In this document: one piece after another, positions 49,510 to 57,929 of the stretch
Layout: each line of letters opens with the position of its first letter
How positions within the stretch are numbered: position 1 is the first letter of the stretch
Assembly (NCBI RefSeq): GCF_031179985.1
Contig: NZ_JAPSHJ010000008.1
Span: forward strand, 62,001 to 126,000
DNA: 64,000 bases
Reading direction: 5' to 3'
Source: Arthrobacter sp.
GTDB taxonomy: Bacteria; Actinomycetota; Actinomycetes; Actinomycetales; Micrococcaceae
Notes under the pieces: generated by a model
The model's database searches: none
What the model saw: only the letters and a program-made list of their open reading frames with translations
Told to the model about the DNA's origin: nothing
Translations under genes and position numbers: made by a program

Positions 49510-51192
49510 CTAGCGGACGCGCTCCACGCGTTTTTCATCCCAAACAGGTGCCTCAGATTCGTACACCTTGCCGTCGGAGCCGAATACAAGAAAGCGGTCA
49601 AACGTCCGGGCGAACCACCGGTCATGGGTGACGGCCAGGACCGTCCCCTCGAAATGGTCAATGGCCCGCTCGAGAGCCTCGGCAGAGTGGAGGTCGAGGT
49701 TGTCTGTGGGCTCATCGAGCAGCAGCAGGGTGGCTCCCGAAAGCTGCAGCAGCAGGATCTGGAACCGTGCCTGCTGCCCGCCGGACAGGGACTCGTACTT
49801 CTGCTCCGACTGCCCTGCCAAGCCGTAGCCGTCCAGCGCACCAGCGGCGGCTTCACGGCCCAACCCCGAGCGATGCTCGTCCCCGCGGTGGAGGATCTCC
49901 AACAGGGTTTTCCCAAGAAGGTCCGGGCGAACATGCGTCTGCGCGAAGAATCCTGGCCGGATCCTGGCGCCGAGTTTCACCGTTCCTTCATGTGGAACCT
50001 CAGCAATCTCCACTTCCGATACCGGCAGGTGTTCACGCTCAGGATCGGTCCCGCCGGTAGCCAGCAGTCGCAGGAAGTGGCTCTTGCCAGAGCCATTGGA
50101 GCCGAGAACTCCGACCCGGTCCCCAAACCAGACCTCGGTGGAAAACGGCTTCATGAGGCCTGTGAGTTCGAGTCGTTCGGCGACGATGGCACGCTTGGCC
50201 GTTCTGCCTCCCTTGAGCCGCATCTTCACGTTCTGCTCGATGGGCAGGGCTTCGGGAGGGCCCACTTCCAGGAATTTTGCCAGTCGGGTCTGCGCCGCGT
50301 GGTAGCGGTTAGCCATGTCAGAACGGAAGGCGGCCTTGTTCTTGTACATGTTGACGAGTTCTTTGAGCTTGATGTGCTCCTCGTCCCAGCGTTTGCGCAG
50401 TTCCTCGAAGCGGGCGTTGCGGTCAGCCCTCGCATCGACGTAAGAGCCGAAGCCGCCTCCGTGCACCCAGGCGCCGGCGCCGTTGATGCCCGGTTCAAGG
50501 GTGACGATTCGCCCGGCGGCATTGTTCAGGAGCTCACGGTCGTGGCTGATGAAGAACACTGTCTTTTTGGACTCGTTGAGCTTGCCTTCGAGCCAACGCT
50601 TCCCCGGGACGTCGAGGTAGTTGTCCGGTTCGTCCAGAAGCAGCAGTTCGTCAGGACCAGCGAAGAGGGCCTCCAGCACCAGCCTTTTTTGTTCGCCTCC
50701 TGAGAGGCTCGACGCCGGGCGGTGCTGCGCGCGGTCAAAGGGAAGTCCCAGCGCGGCCATGCAGACCTCGTCCCAGACAGTCTCGACGTCATAACCACCT
50801 GCATCTCCCCAGTCCACTATGGCCTGGGCATAGCGCATCTGGGTGGGTTCGTCGTCGAACTCCATCATGGCCTGCTCGGCTTCATCCACTGTGCGGGCGG
50901 CCGCCGCCAGAGCTGGTGGTGCGGCGGATACCAAAAGGTCACGGACGGTCGAATCGTCACGGACCTGGCCTACAAATTGGCGCATGATGCCCATATTCCC
51001 GGAGCGGCCAATGACGCCTTCATCGGGGACCAGGTCTCCGGCAATGATCCTGAACAACGTGGTTTTCCCGGTGCCGTTGGGTCCGATCAGCGCAGTTTTA
51101 CTTCCATCGGGCACTTTGAAAGTGACACCGTTGAGCAGTTGGGTGCCGTCGGAGAGGAAGTAATCGATACCGGAAACGTCAATATGAGCCAC
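49510..51192 (-). CDS. ABC-F family ATPase
   Basis: A 560-residue protein with two ABC ATPase domains and no membrane segment. Domain 1 has GPNGTGKT, SSLSGGEQKRLVL and LLLLDEPDNYLD; domain 2 has GSNGSGKS, SLSGGQQARFQIL and LLLLDEPTDNLDL. The linker (about 235-315) is rich in charged helices, as expected for the ribosomal P-site-reaching tooth. ABC-F proteins act on ribosomes, either in translation quality control or as antibiotic protection factors; which applies here is not predictable. Flanked on both sides by the CCTCCCTCACC repeat family. Confidence 0.9.
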   Translation of the reverse strand: MAHIDVSGIDYFLSDGTQLLNGVTFKVPDGSKTALIGPNGTGKTTLFRIIAGDLVPDEGVIGRSGNMGIMRQFVGQVRDDSTVRDLLVSAAPPALAAAARTVDEAEQAMMEFDDEPTQMRYAQAIVDWGDAGGYDVETVWDEVCMAALGLPFDRAQHRPASSLSGGEQKRLVLEALFAGPDELLLLDEPDNYLDVPGKRWLEGKLNESKKTVFFISHDRELLNNAAGRIVTLEPGINGAGAWVHGGGFGSYVDARADRNARFEELRKRWDEEHIKLKELVNMYKNKAAFRSDMANRYHAAQTRLAKFLEVGPPEALPIEQNVKMRLKGGRTAKRAIVAERLELTGLMKPFSTEVWFGDRVGVLGSNGSGKSHFLRLLATGGTDPEREHLPVSEVEIAEVPHEGTVKLGARIRPGFFAQTHVRPDLLGKTLLEILHRGDEHRSGLGREAAAGALDGYGLAGQSEQKYESLSGGQQARFQILLLQLSGATLLLLDEPTDNLDLHSAEALERAIDHFEGTVLAVTHDRWFARTFDRFLVFGSDGKVYESEAPVWDEKRVERVR

Positions 51193-51238
51193 AGGGCAAT
51201 CTTCCCATGCCCCGTTGCCGCGCTTGATCCGGCCGCCA

Positions 51239-51365
51239 ACCCTCCCTCACCTTTCGCAACGAAAAGCCGGACCCTCCCTCACTTGGTGAAGGAGGGTCGG
51301 GCCAAACGCGACGAAACGTGAAGGAGGGTCGGGCTAAGACCCGCGAAAGATGAAGGAGGGTCGGG
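51239..51365. repeat. repeat block with inverted copies and three 32-base tandem units
   Basis: ACCCTCCCTCACCTTTCG (from 51239) repeats the arm found at 49415. GACCCTCCCTCAC (51270-51282) and GTGAAGGAGGGTC (51286-51298) form a hairpin with 12 of 13 pairs. TGAAGGAGGGTCGGG then occurs at 51287, 51319 and 51351, exactly 32 bases apart; the 17-base intervals are related to each other (CGCGACGAAACG, CCCGCGAAAGA). The block fills the spacer between the penicillin-binding protein gene and the ABC-F gene, both on the minus strand. Confidence 0.75.
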
Positions 51366-51369
51366 GGGG

Positions 51370-53427
51370 TTAGCCCGCGGCGGTCAGGAATTCCTTGAGC
51401 AACGGCCCCGAGGTGGTTGCACCAAGGCCGCCTTCTTCCACGAACACTGCAACGGCAAGGTCCCCGTGCACAGCAACGATCCAGGCGTGCGTCTTTGGCG
51501 GATTCTCCTTGCCGAATTCGGCCGTGCCGGTCTTCGCTCCCACCGGTGAGCCCGGGACGTCCATGAGGAATCCGGCATGCCCAGAGGTCACTACCGCCCG
51601 CATCATGTCCGCCAGTGCTGTGGCTTCCTCTTTGGTGATCGGCTTCTCGGCTGTCTTAGCGGGTGGCGGGGCATCGGAGGCGGACGACGACGGCGTGGCG
51701 GCTGCCGCCGTCGGGCTTTCGGAAGCTGCGCTGCCCGGGACGGCTGCATCAGCGTTGAGAACCAGCTGGGGCGACACGGGGGCGCCCTTGGCTACAGAAC
51801 CGGCCATCACGGCAGCGGACAGCGGGGACATGAGAATCTTGCCCTGGCCGATCATGGATGCCGCGTGTTCGGTACCTTCGGCCTCTCCCGGGACGGAACC
51901 GAGGAAGGCGTCGGCCCCAAGTTTCGGCGCTTCTACGGCCACACCCAGTGAAGTGGCTGCCGACTCCAGCTGGGCCTGACTCACAGAATCCCTGGCCGAG
52001 ATGAAAGCAGTATTGCAGGAGTGGGCGAAGGCGTCCCGCAGAGTGACAGACCCCAAGGAGTCAGCGGGATAACCCTCAGCGTTTTTGAAGGTCCTGCCGT
52101 CCACGGTCAGAGTCGGGGTGCATTCCACCTTGGAGTCCGGCGTCATTCCGTTGCGGAACATGGCCAGGGAATCCACCATTTTGAAGGTTGAACCCGGCGC
52201 GTACTGGCCAAGCATGGCGGTGTTGTAGCCGTTGCTGCCAGGTCCCGAAGCAGCGGCAAGGACAGCACCGGTAGAGGGGCGGAGCGCCACGATGGCGGAT
52301 GCCGGCTGAATGTCAGCCAGGATTTCTTCGGCCAGTTGCTGCGAAGAGGGGTCCAGGGTGGTCTTCAGGGGTGTGCCGGGGGTGGCCGGAACATCGAAGA
52401 CGGTTCGGCGGGGATCGGTACCGGCCGCTTGGATCTCTTCCGCCGTGAGGTCTGCTTTCTGCGCTCGGATGATCACTCTGTCCGTTCCACGCAACAGGGC
52501 GTCGTACTGCTGCTGCAGGCCTCCGGTCCCCGTCACGTCTCCGGCTGTCAGGGCACCGCCGGATTTTTCAATCTGTTCAGCATTGGCCTGCCCCACCGTG
52601 CCCAGTAACGCCCGGGCGAAGGTGCGGGTGGGCGCGAGCGGCATGCTTTCTTTGATGGCACGCGCGCCGGGAATCGCGGAGATTTGGGCATCTGTGACAG
52701 TCCTGCTGGCGTCGTCACGCAGGGTGATGGCAACCACGAAGGCCTCAGCACCGGCGGCCTGCACCTGGCTGACGAACGCCGCGGAATCAACTCCCACCAG
52801 CTCGGCGAGCTTTCCAGCAGAGGCCGCCGGATCTCCTCCGGCGAGCTGTTGCTTGTCTATGCCAACGTTCACCACAGGGCGGTAGGTAACCAGCGGGGCA
52901 TCACCGGCGCCAAGAATATCGGCGCGTTGCGGTGATTCGGTGGCCTTGGTGAGAATTTCACCATCAACCAGGTCGGGCACCAGAAGCGCTGGCTTCCATA
53001 CCGTTAGCCATGAGTCGCCGGATTTCTTGAGCTCGGCTGTCACGGAGTACTTCCACTCCGAGGAACCGATTTTCCAGTTGTATGCCAAAGGGACGGTGGC
53101 GGTGTCTTCCTCCAGCTTCAGCTCACCTGTTTCCACGGCAGGCTTACCCGGCTCAAGTGCCTTGAAAACCTCCTGGAGCTGCTCGTTAGCCGCCGCAGCA
53201 TCCTTGCCTTCAAAGGCAACATCCCCGACGTCGAGGGCTGAGATGGCGGACGCGAGTTGTTTGGCCGCGACTTCCGCCCCTGCCCGGCCGTCGTCGCAAC
53301 CCACTAACGAACCGCCAATGATGAGTCCGACAAGTGCCAGTGATATCTTCTGAATTTTCCCCACCGCGTCATTATGCCTGCTCACCCTGGGAATTGCGTT
53401 GTCAACTCGTTGGGACGGCTCGCTCAT
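51370..53427 (-). CDS. class B penicillin-binding protein, lipoprotein type
   Basis: Up to 685 residues. A signal with lipobox LVGC (Cys44) anchors it in the outer leaflet. A MecA_N/NTF2-like domain (about 50-160) and dimerisation domain precede the transpeptidase, which has S413-T-F-K416, S470-C-N472 and K632-T-G. It should crosslink peptidoglycan and be inhibited by beta-lactams. A Ser/Ala/Pro-rich stretch (about 562-595) interrupts the transpeptidase between the second and third motifs. The true start may be a GTG further in (53364 or 53385), since the first 20 residues lack signal character. Confidence 0.9.
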   Translation of the reverse strand: MSEPSQRVDNAIPRVSRHNDAVGKIQKISLALVGLIIGGSLVGCDDGRAGAEVAAKQLASAISALDVGDVAFEGKDAAAANEQLQEVFKALEPGKPAVETGELKLEEDTATVPLAYNWKIGSSEWKYSVTAELKKSGDSWLTVWKPALLVPDLVDGEILTKATESPQRADILGAGDAPLVTYRPVVNVGIDKQQLAGGDPAASAGKLAELVGVDSAAFVSQVQAAGAEAFVVAITLRDDASRTVTDAQISAIPGARAIKESMPLAPTRTFARALLGTVGQANAEQIEKSGGALTAGDVTGTGGLQQQYDALLRGTDRVIIRAQKADLTAEEIQAAGTDPRRTVFDVPATPGTPLKTTLDPSSQQLAEEILADIQPASAIVALRPSTGAVLAAASGPGSNGYNTAMLGQYAPGSTFKMVDSLAMFRNGMTPDSKVECTPTLTVDGRTFKNAEGYPADSLGSVTLRDAFAHSCNTAFISARDSVSQAQLESAATSLGVAVEAPKLGADAFLGSVPGEAEGTEHAASMIGQGKILMSPLSAAVMAGSVAKGAPVSPQLVLNADAAVPGSAASESPTAAAATPSSSASDAPPPAKTAEKPITKEEATALADMMRAVVTSGHAGFLMDVPGSPVGAKTGTAEFGKENPPKTHAWIVAVHGDLAVAVFVEEGGLGATTSGPLLKEFLTAAG

Positions 53428-53486
53428 ATGCGCCAGGACAGGCGTTGCCGGGGCGATCCTGGGCCCCTACAGTTCAGGCATGACCG

Positions 53487-53735
53487 ATGTGGGGGAGTGA
53501 CTCAGGTGGCGTGGCGGACATCAATGGTGTTGAAGCGGGTTTACCCTTTGGGGTTCTCATCGGTGCCATCCTGCTAACGGTTTTGGCTGACTGCCACTTC
53601 CCGTGGGATGACGATCAGGCCCGGATGGAGCGTTCGCTCAAGGAACCGCTCCCGTTCGAGCGGCGCGGGAATACCATCATGCTGCACGTTGAGGAGTCCG
53701 CAAGCACCCTTTTGGCCACTCCCTACGTGGGGTAG
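53487..53735 (+). CDS. possible small hypothetical protein, 82 residues
   Basis: An 82-codon frame with one hydrophobic stretch (GLPFGVLIGAILLTVLAD) and a charged tail (PLPFERRGNTIMLHVEESA). Third-position GC is moderately high, but only AGG lies before the ATG at 8 bases. It occupies the 329-base spacer 53428-53756, which is otherwise empty. It ends 22 bases from the convergent HxlR gene. I cannot assign a family. Confidence 0.35.
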   Translation: MWGSDSGGVADINGVEAGLPFGVLIGAILLTVLADCHFPWDDDQARMERSLKEPLPFERRGNTIMLHVEESASTLLATPYVG

Positions 53736-53756
53736 TTGCTGCCGTTAGGGTCCAGT

Positions 53757-54149
53757 TCAGCCCTCCAGGAGTTCCGAGTCCCGAAGCTCGTCGTAGGCAT
53801 CGCGGGCGTCAATGATGGCGGGCACGTTGTTCTCCGCCCATTCACGCAGCTGGCTCAGCGGTGCGAGAAGGGACAGGCCCAGGTCAGTCAGCGTGTAGTC
53901 CACTCTCGGCGGAACCTGTGCGTACACCTTCCGCCTGATCAGACCATCCCGCTCAAGAGAACGGAGCGTTTGTGTCAGCACCTTTGGCGTGACGACATGA
54001 ACCATCTTTCGCAGCTCGCTGAACCGCACAGGTCCGTTGGCCAGAACCTGGATCACCAAGGAGGCCCATTTATCCCCGATCCTCTGGAACACCACCCGGG
54101 ATGGGCAGTCGGGGTCCAGGACGTTGGCAGCCTGCTGGTTGGTTTCCAA
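53757..54149 (-). CDS. HxlR family transcriptional regulator
   Basis: A 130-residue winged helix-turn-helix protein with the HxlR signature: IGDKWASLVIQVLANGPVRFSELRKMVHVVTPKVLTQTLRSLERDGLIRRKVY and PRVDYTLTDLGLSLL. It has one Cys near the N-terminus (DPDCPSR) at the position often used for redox sensing. Divergent from an NAD(P)-binding protein with matching operators in between, so it most likely represses that gene until quinones, aldehydes or thiol stress appear (inference from known HxlR/QorR systems). Confidence 0.92.
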   Translation of the reverse strand: METNQQAANVLDPDCPSRVVFQRIGDKWASLVIQVLANGPVRFSELRKMVHVVTPKVLTQTLRSLERDGLIRRKVYAQVPPRVDYTLTDLGLSLLAPLSQLREWAENNVPAIIDARDAYDELRDSELLEG

Positions 54150-54150
54150 A

Positions 54151-54193
54151 TGGATACTCAGTTTCTTTGAAGGTCTTTGTATCCAAAAGATAC
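54151..54193. promoter_or_regulatory. HxlR-type operators in the divergent spacer
   Basis: GTATC-CAAAA-GATAC (54179-54193) is a perfect dyad, and TGGATAC (54151-54157) is an inverted copy of GTATCCA (54179-54185). TTGAAG (54167-54172), 16 bases, GATACT (54189-54194) gives a promoter for the oxidoreductase whose -10 box lies inside the dyad, so a bound repressor would block it. Confidence 0.65.
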
Positions 54194-54232
54194 TTTAGGG
54201 GCTGTCCGAGAATACCAATATGAAGGAGTGTC

Positions 54233-54838
54233 ATGAAAATCGCAGTCTATGGAGCCACTGGCATGGTCGGAAGCCAGATCGTCAACGAGTCTTTGAGCCG
54301 GGGGCATGAAGTCACCGCAGTTTCACGCAGCGGTTCTGCCGTTAAGGGTGCGTCGACGCTCTCCGCTGATCTTGCTGATCAAGGAGCCTTCGCTCAAATC
54401 GTCGAGGCCCACGACACTGTGGTCCTGGCCACGGTGCCGAGTCGGACCGGAGGCGACCATTCAGAATGGCTCGATGCTATGAACAGCGTCTATGGCACTG
54501 CCGCGAAGGCACGTCTGTTGATCGTCGGGGGTGCCGGCGCCCTTGAGATCGACGGCGTAAGGCTCGTGGACTCGCCCGATTTTCCCGAAGCCTACAAGGC
54601 AGAAGCGCTCACCATGGCAGCAGCCCATGAGGCTGCCAAAGAGGCCCCTGACCACGTGGACTGGACAGTCCTGGCCCCTGCTCCGCTGATCCAGCCCGGT
54701 GAGCGGACCGGGGAGTATGTAACCGCCCTGGATACTCCGGCGGGTTCGCAAATCTCAACCCAGGATTTTGCGGTAGCAATGCTGGACGAGATCGAAAACC
54801 CAAAGCACCGCCGAACGCGCTTCACCGCCGCCAACTAG
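54233..54838 (+). CDS. NAD(P)-binding oxidoreductase, NmrA/SDR-like
   Basis: A 201-residue atypical short-chain dehydrogenase fold: KIAVYGATGMVGSQIVNESLSRGHEVTAVSRS gives the GxxGxxG nucleotide loop, with LLIVGGAGALEIDG and DWTVLAPAPLIQPGERTGEYV downstream. Such proteins often act as NAD(P)H sensors or quinone/isoflavone reductase-like enzymes. AAGGAG lies 5 bases before the ATG. Under control of the divergent HxlR regulator, probably induced by electrophile or oxidative stress. Confidence 0.88.
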   Translation: MKIAVYGATGMVGSQIVNESLSRGHEVTAVSRSGSAVKGASTLSADLADQGAFAQIVEAHDTVVLATVPSRTGGDHSEWLDAMNSVYGTAAKARLLIVGGAGALEIDGVRLVDSPDFPEAYKAEALTMAAAHEAAKEAPDHVDWTVLAPAPLIQPGERTGEYVTALDTPAGSQISTQDFAVAMLDEIENPKHRRTRFTAAN

Positions 54839-54913
54839 CCTCCTTCAAACGCCGCCTGGTCGCGGGTCCCGATGGTCTCTACATCAGAAAGCCTGGCAAC
54901 GACGGTCTCTTCG

Positions 54914-56362
54914 TCAGGGAGCGTGCCTTCCCAAAGAAGGCACCGGCAGCCCGAATATGTCCTTTAAGGCATACTTTGCTGCGTGGAACCCCGGCATACC
55001 GGTCACTCCAGGACCGGGCGGCGTTGAGGACGAGCACAAATACACCCCGGGAATAGGCGTCCGCCAGGGCACGGGGCTAATGGTGGGCCGTTTGATGATG
55101 CCCATCACGTCCACTATTCCCGAACTGAAATCGCCGCCGACATAGTTCGCGTCGTAACTGGCCATGTCCGCTGCGGTGGTTACCTTGGACTCGATCACGA
55201 GATCACGGAAACCTGGGGCAAAGCGCTCAATCTGTGCAACCACCCGTTTCGTCATGTCCATAGTTGATCCAGCCGGAACGTGGCAGTAGCTCCAGAGGAT
55301 GTGGCGTCCGGCCGGTGCCCTGCCGGCGTCGAACTGTGATGGTTGGGCCACCAGGACATACGGGCGTTCCGGATGCCGGCTGTCAGCCACGGCGGCCTCA
55401 GAGGCAGCTATTTCCCCCCGAGTCCCGCCCACATGGACCGTTCCTGCCTCAGACAGTTCTCCGGCTGCCCAGGGGACCGGACCAGACAGGATAAAGTCCA
55501 CTTTGCATGCTGCATTACCGAACCGGAATGCTTCCAGGGAACGCCGATAGCCTGCGGGTAGCCGATTCCCTGCGATTTTCAGGAAGGCAGGTGGGGCAAC
55601 GTTGAGGAGGATGGCCTTCGCCGGGGACAGCTGGTCCAGGGAGTCAATTTGGACTCCCGTTTCGACCACGCCACCGTGTGCCTGGATGTCGTCTGTCATG
55701 GCCTTCACGATTGCCGCCGAGCCGCCAACGGGTATCGGCCACCCCTCCACATGGGCAAGGGTGGCCAACAGCAGGCCGGCGCCCGCTGGTGCCAGGGTAG
55801 GATGCCGGCCGACGGCATGGGCGGTGACTCCGGAGAGAAGCGCGGGCGCCAGATCCTCTTGAAACCTTTTACCCCACAGGGCTGTCCCCTGCTCGAACGT
55901 CCGAAGCGCCAGCACCGCCGCGGCCAACGGATGGCGCGGCACCCGCAGAAGGTGGTTCAGGGCCGTTTCTGTGACGCCCTCCACCATACGAACCAAGGGT
56001 TCCATAAGCCTGCGGTAGGCATCACCGTCGCGTCCCAGCTCTGTTGCCGTGCGTTCCAGTGACCTGTACGCCAAGGCGACCCGGCCGCCGTCGAGCGTTG
56101 CACCGTACGACACCTCCGGTGTCTTCAACTCAATCCGGGAAGAGAGTCCGAAAGCCCGAAAGAACGGGGAGGCAAGGGCCATGGGATGGACCGCCGAACA
56201 GACGTCATGGAAATGCCCTGTCTGCATCAGTTCGCTGGTCCGCGCCCCGCCTCCTGCCGATTCAGCGGCCTCATAGACGCGCACAGCCAGGCCGGAGCGC
56301 GCCATCATGACCGCTGCCGCTAATCCGTTAGGACCTGAACCTACGACGGCGACATCAGACAT
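54914..56362 (-). CDS. FAD-dependent oxidoreductase, phytoene-desaturase-like
   Basis: A 482-residue enzyme. The ATG at 56362 with AAGGA 8 bases upstream gives the N-terminus SDVAVVGSGPNGLAAAVMMARSGLAVRVYEAAESAGGGART, a Rossmann dinucleotide fold with GxGxxG. The end PIPGVYLCSSSTPPGPGVTGMPGFHAAKYALKDIFG is typical of phytoene desaturase/CrtI-like proteins. No carotenoid genes are nearby, so the substrate is open. The frame stays open to 56584 but that part is antisense-like. Overlaps the upstream glycosyltransferase gene by 8 bases. Confidence 0.87.
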   Translation of the reverse strand: MSDVAVVGSGPNGLAAAVMMARSGLAVRVYEAAESAGGGARTSELMQTGHFHDVCSAVHPMALASPFFRAFGLSSRIELKTPEVSYGATLDGGRVALAYRSLERTATELGRDGDAYRRLMEPLVRMVEGVTETALNHLLRVPRHPLAAAVLALRTFEQGTALWGKRFQEDLAPALLSGVTAHAVGRHPTLAPAGAGLLLATLAHVEGWPIPVGGSAAIVKAMTDDIQAHGGVVETGVQIDSLDQLSPAKAILLNVAPPAFLKIAGNRLPAGYRRSLEAFRFGNAACKVDFILSGPVPWAAGELSEAGTVHVGGTRGEIAASEAAVADSRHPERPYVLVAQPSQFDAGRAPAGRHILWSYCHVPAGSTMDMTKRVVAQIERFAPGFRDLVIESKVTTAADMASYDANYVGGDFSSGIVDVMGIIKRPTISPVPWRTPIPGVYLCSSSTPPGPGVTGMPGFHAAKYALKDIFGLPVPSLGRHAP

Positions 56363-57863
56363 TGCTTCTATCCTTCCAAGGGAGTATTGAGGCGGTGGGG
56401 CGGCCGAGATCAAGGCGGAACCGGTCCGGAGCCCCGTCAAAAGGACCTGCATGGGGATCATCCATGCCGTGCCTTCGGATGACGTCGTAGTCGGGATTCC
56501 AAATGTCCCAGGTGACCCTGAGCATGAGATAACCAGTGGCCACCATGTGCAGGATGACGGCAAGAACGTAGTACGGTACGTCAATATTGTGTTGCGCGGA
56601 CCCGTTGCTCGTTACTTGCCCCAGGTACATCCAAATCGCGGCCCAGTGCAGTCCCTCGATCGCCTGCCAGATCAGGAAGTCGCGCCACCGGGGCCGGGCG
56701 AGCGCCATGAGGGGAATAAGCCAGAGCACGAATTGTGGGGAGTACACCTTATTGGTGAGCACGAAGGCCGCCACGATGAGGAAGGCGAGCTGGGCGATCC
56801 TCGGCCGTGCGGGGGAGGACAAAGCCAGGACGGCAATCAGGAGGCAGGCCAGGAGGAACAGGCCCAGGGCCATGGTGTTGACGGTCTCGGGATCCAGGGG
56901 CTGCCCCTTGAGCCGTTCAGCGAGCAGGTTGTAGGCAAACCAGGGGGAGCTGTAGCCGGCCGGACGGTCCTCGGTGAAGTCGTAGAAGAACCTCCAACCG
57001 GACGGGTTTATCGCGGCGATGGGAAGGTTGACTGCCAGCCAGGCAGCGGCTGCAGCTCCGGCCGTGACCAGAAGCGGCCTGATCCGGCCTGTCCTCAGGG
57101 CAAGCAACAGGATCGCGCCAAGGATCAGGAGCGGATAAATTTTAGTCGCCGTGCCCAGGCCAATGAAGATTCCAGCCAGCACCAGCCTGTCCCGAGCCAG
57201 GAAGTACATGGCCAGGGCCAGCAGTCCGACGGCCCACATGTCCCAGTTGATCAGCCCGGACAGGATGATTCCCGGCGCCAGGGCAACCATGGCTGCATCC
57301 CAGGGCCGACGGTGGGTCATCCTCGCGGTTGCCAGCACCACGAGGATCCACACGGCGGTGATCAGCGTGGCGTTGACGTCGAAATAGCCGAGGATCCTGG
57401 CATCACTGACGCCCTGGCCGGGAATCATCAGGGCAGTGATACCGGCAATCAAACCAGTCAGTACCGGGTACTCGAAGGAGGAACCTGGCGTGAAGAACGG
57501 AAAGACGCCGTCACCCACGCCCCGGTTCCTGAACAGCTCCGGGAAGTCGGAGTAACACGTGGAATAGAACTGTCCGGGCGTTTCCCAGCCGTTGACGCGG
57601 CAATGGTTCTTGATGAGGATGCCGGTCAGGGCCGCCACGACCGTGAGGATGATGAGTACGCGTTCCACCGTAAAGAAGCCGGGGGACACGACGCCGGGGG
57701 CGGACCTGGTGCCCATAGGGCCACCGATCAGTTCCGTGAAGTTCCGCAGCAGGAGGTCGCTTCGGCTCGGAATGACCAGACGCGCCCTTTTCGGCCTCGC
57801 CGGCGGCTTGATCTCCTGCATGTGTTTGAGCTTACCGCTGGAGCCGGCCGTGGCTAGGGGCAT
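56355..57863 (-). CDS. GT87-like polytopic glycosyltransferase
   Basis: A 502-residue membrane protein with about ten helices and the layout of GT-C/GT87 mannosyltransferases: FTVERVLIILTVVAALTGILIKNH in helix 1, FYSTCYSDFPELFRNRGVGDGVFPFF in the large first extracytoplasmic loop with the catalytic Asp (YSDF), FEYPVLTGLIAGIT, and KIYPLLILGAILL further on. Actinobacterial GT87 enzymes use polyprenyl-phosphate mannose or other sugars for lipoglycans. The start may be ATG 57821 rather than 57863. Shares a short divergent promoter region with the next glycosyltransferase. Confidence 0.87.
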   Translation of the reverse strand: MPLATAGSSGKLKHMQEIKPPARPKRARLVIPSRSDLLLRNFTELIGGPMGTRSAPGVVSPGFFTVERVLIILTVVAALTGILIKNHCRVNGWETPGQFYSTCYSDFPELFRNRGVGDGVFPFFTPGSSFEYPVLTGLIAGITALMIPGQGVSDARILGYFDVNATLITAVWILVVLATARMTHRRPWDAAMVALAPGIILSGLINWDMWAVGLLALAMYFLARDRLVLAGIFIGLGTATKIYPLLILGAILLLALRTGRIRPLLVTAGAAAAAWLAVNLPIAAINPSGWRFFYDFTEDRPAGYSSPWFAYNLLAERLKGQPLDPETVNTMALGLFLLACLLIAVLALSSPARPRIAQLAFLIVAAFVLTNKVYSPQFVLWLIPLMALARPRWRDFLIWQAIEGLHWAAIWMYLGQVTSNGSAQHNIDVPYYVLAVILHMVATGYLMLRVTWDIWNPDYDVIRRHGMDDPHAGPFDGAPDRFRLDLGRPTASILPWKDRSNV

Positions 57864-57929
57864 GGTTGTACGGGTCCAACGCCTCCCGTATATGCTCGTT
57901 GCAATCAGCCAGCCTCAGGGGGCTCCTTA

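Noticed and set aside
51287..51365. Three 15-base repeats at 32-base spacing, CRISPR-like at first sight
   Set aside because: Only three units, intervals of 17 bases are related to each other, and no cas genes are nearby. It is a tandem duplication within a hairpin repeat family.
56451..57857. Long plus-strand frame (468 codons) antisense to the GT87 gene
   Set aside because: Composition is Gly/Asp/Gln-rich with no domain; the opposite strand encodes a clear membrane protein.
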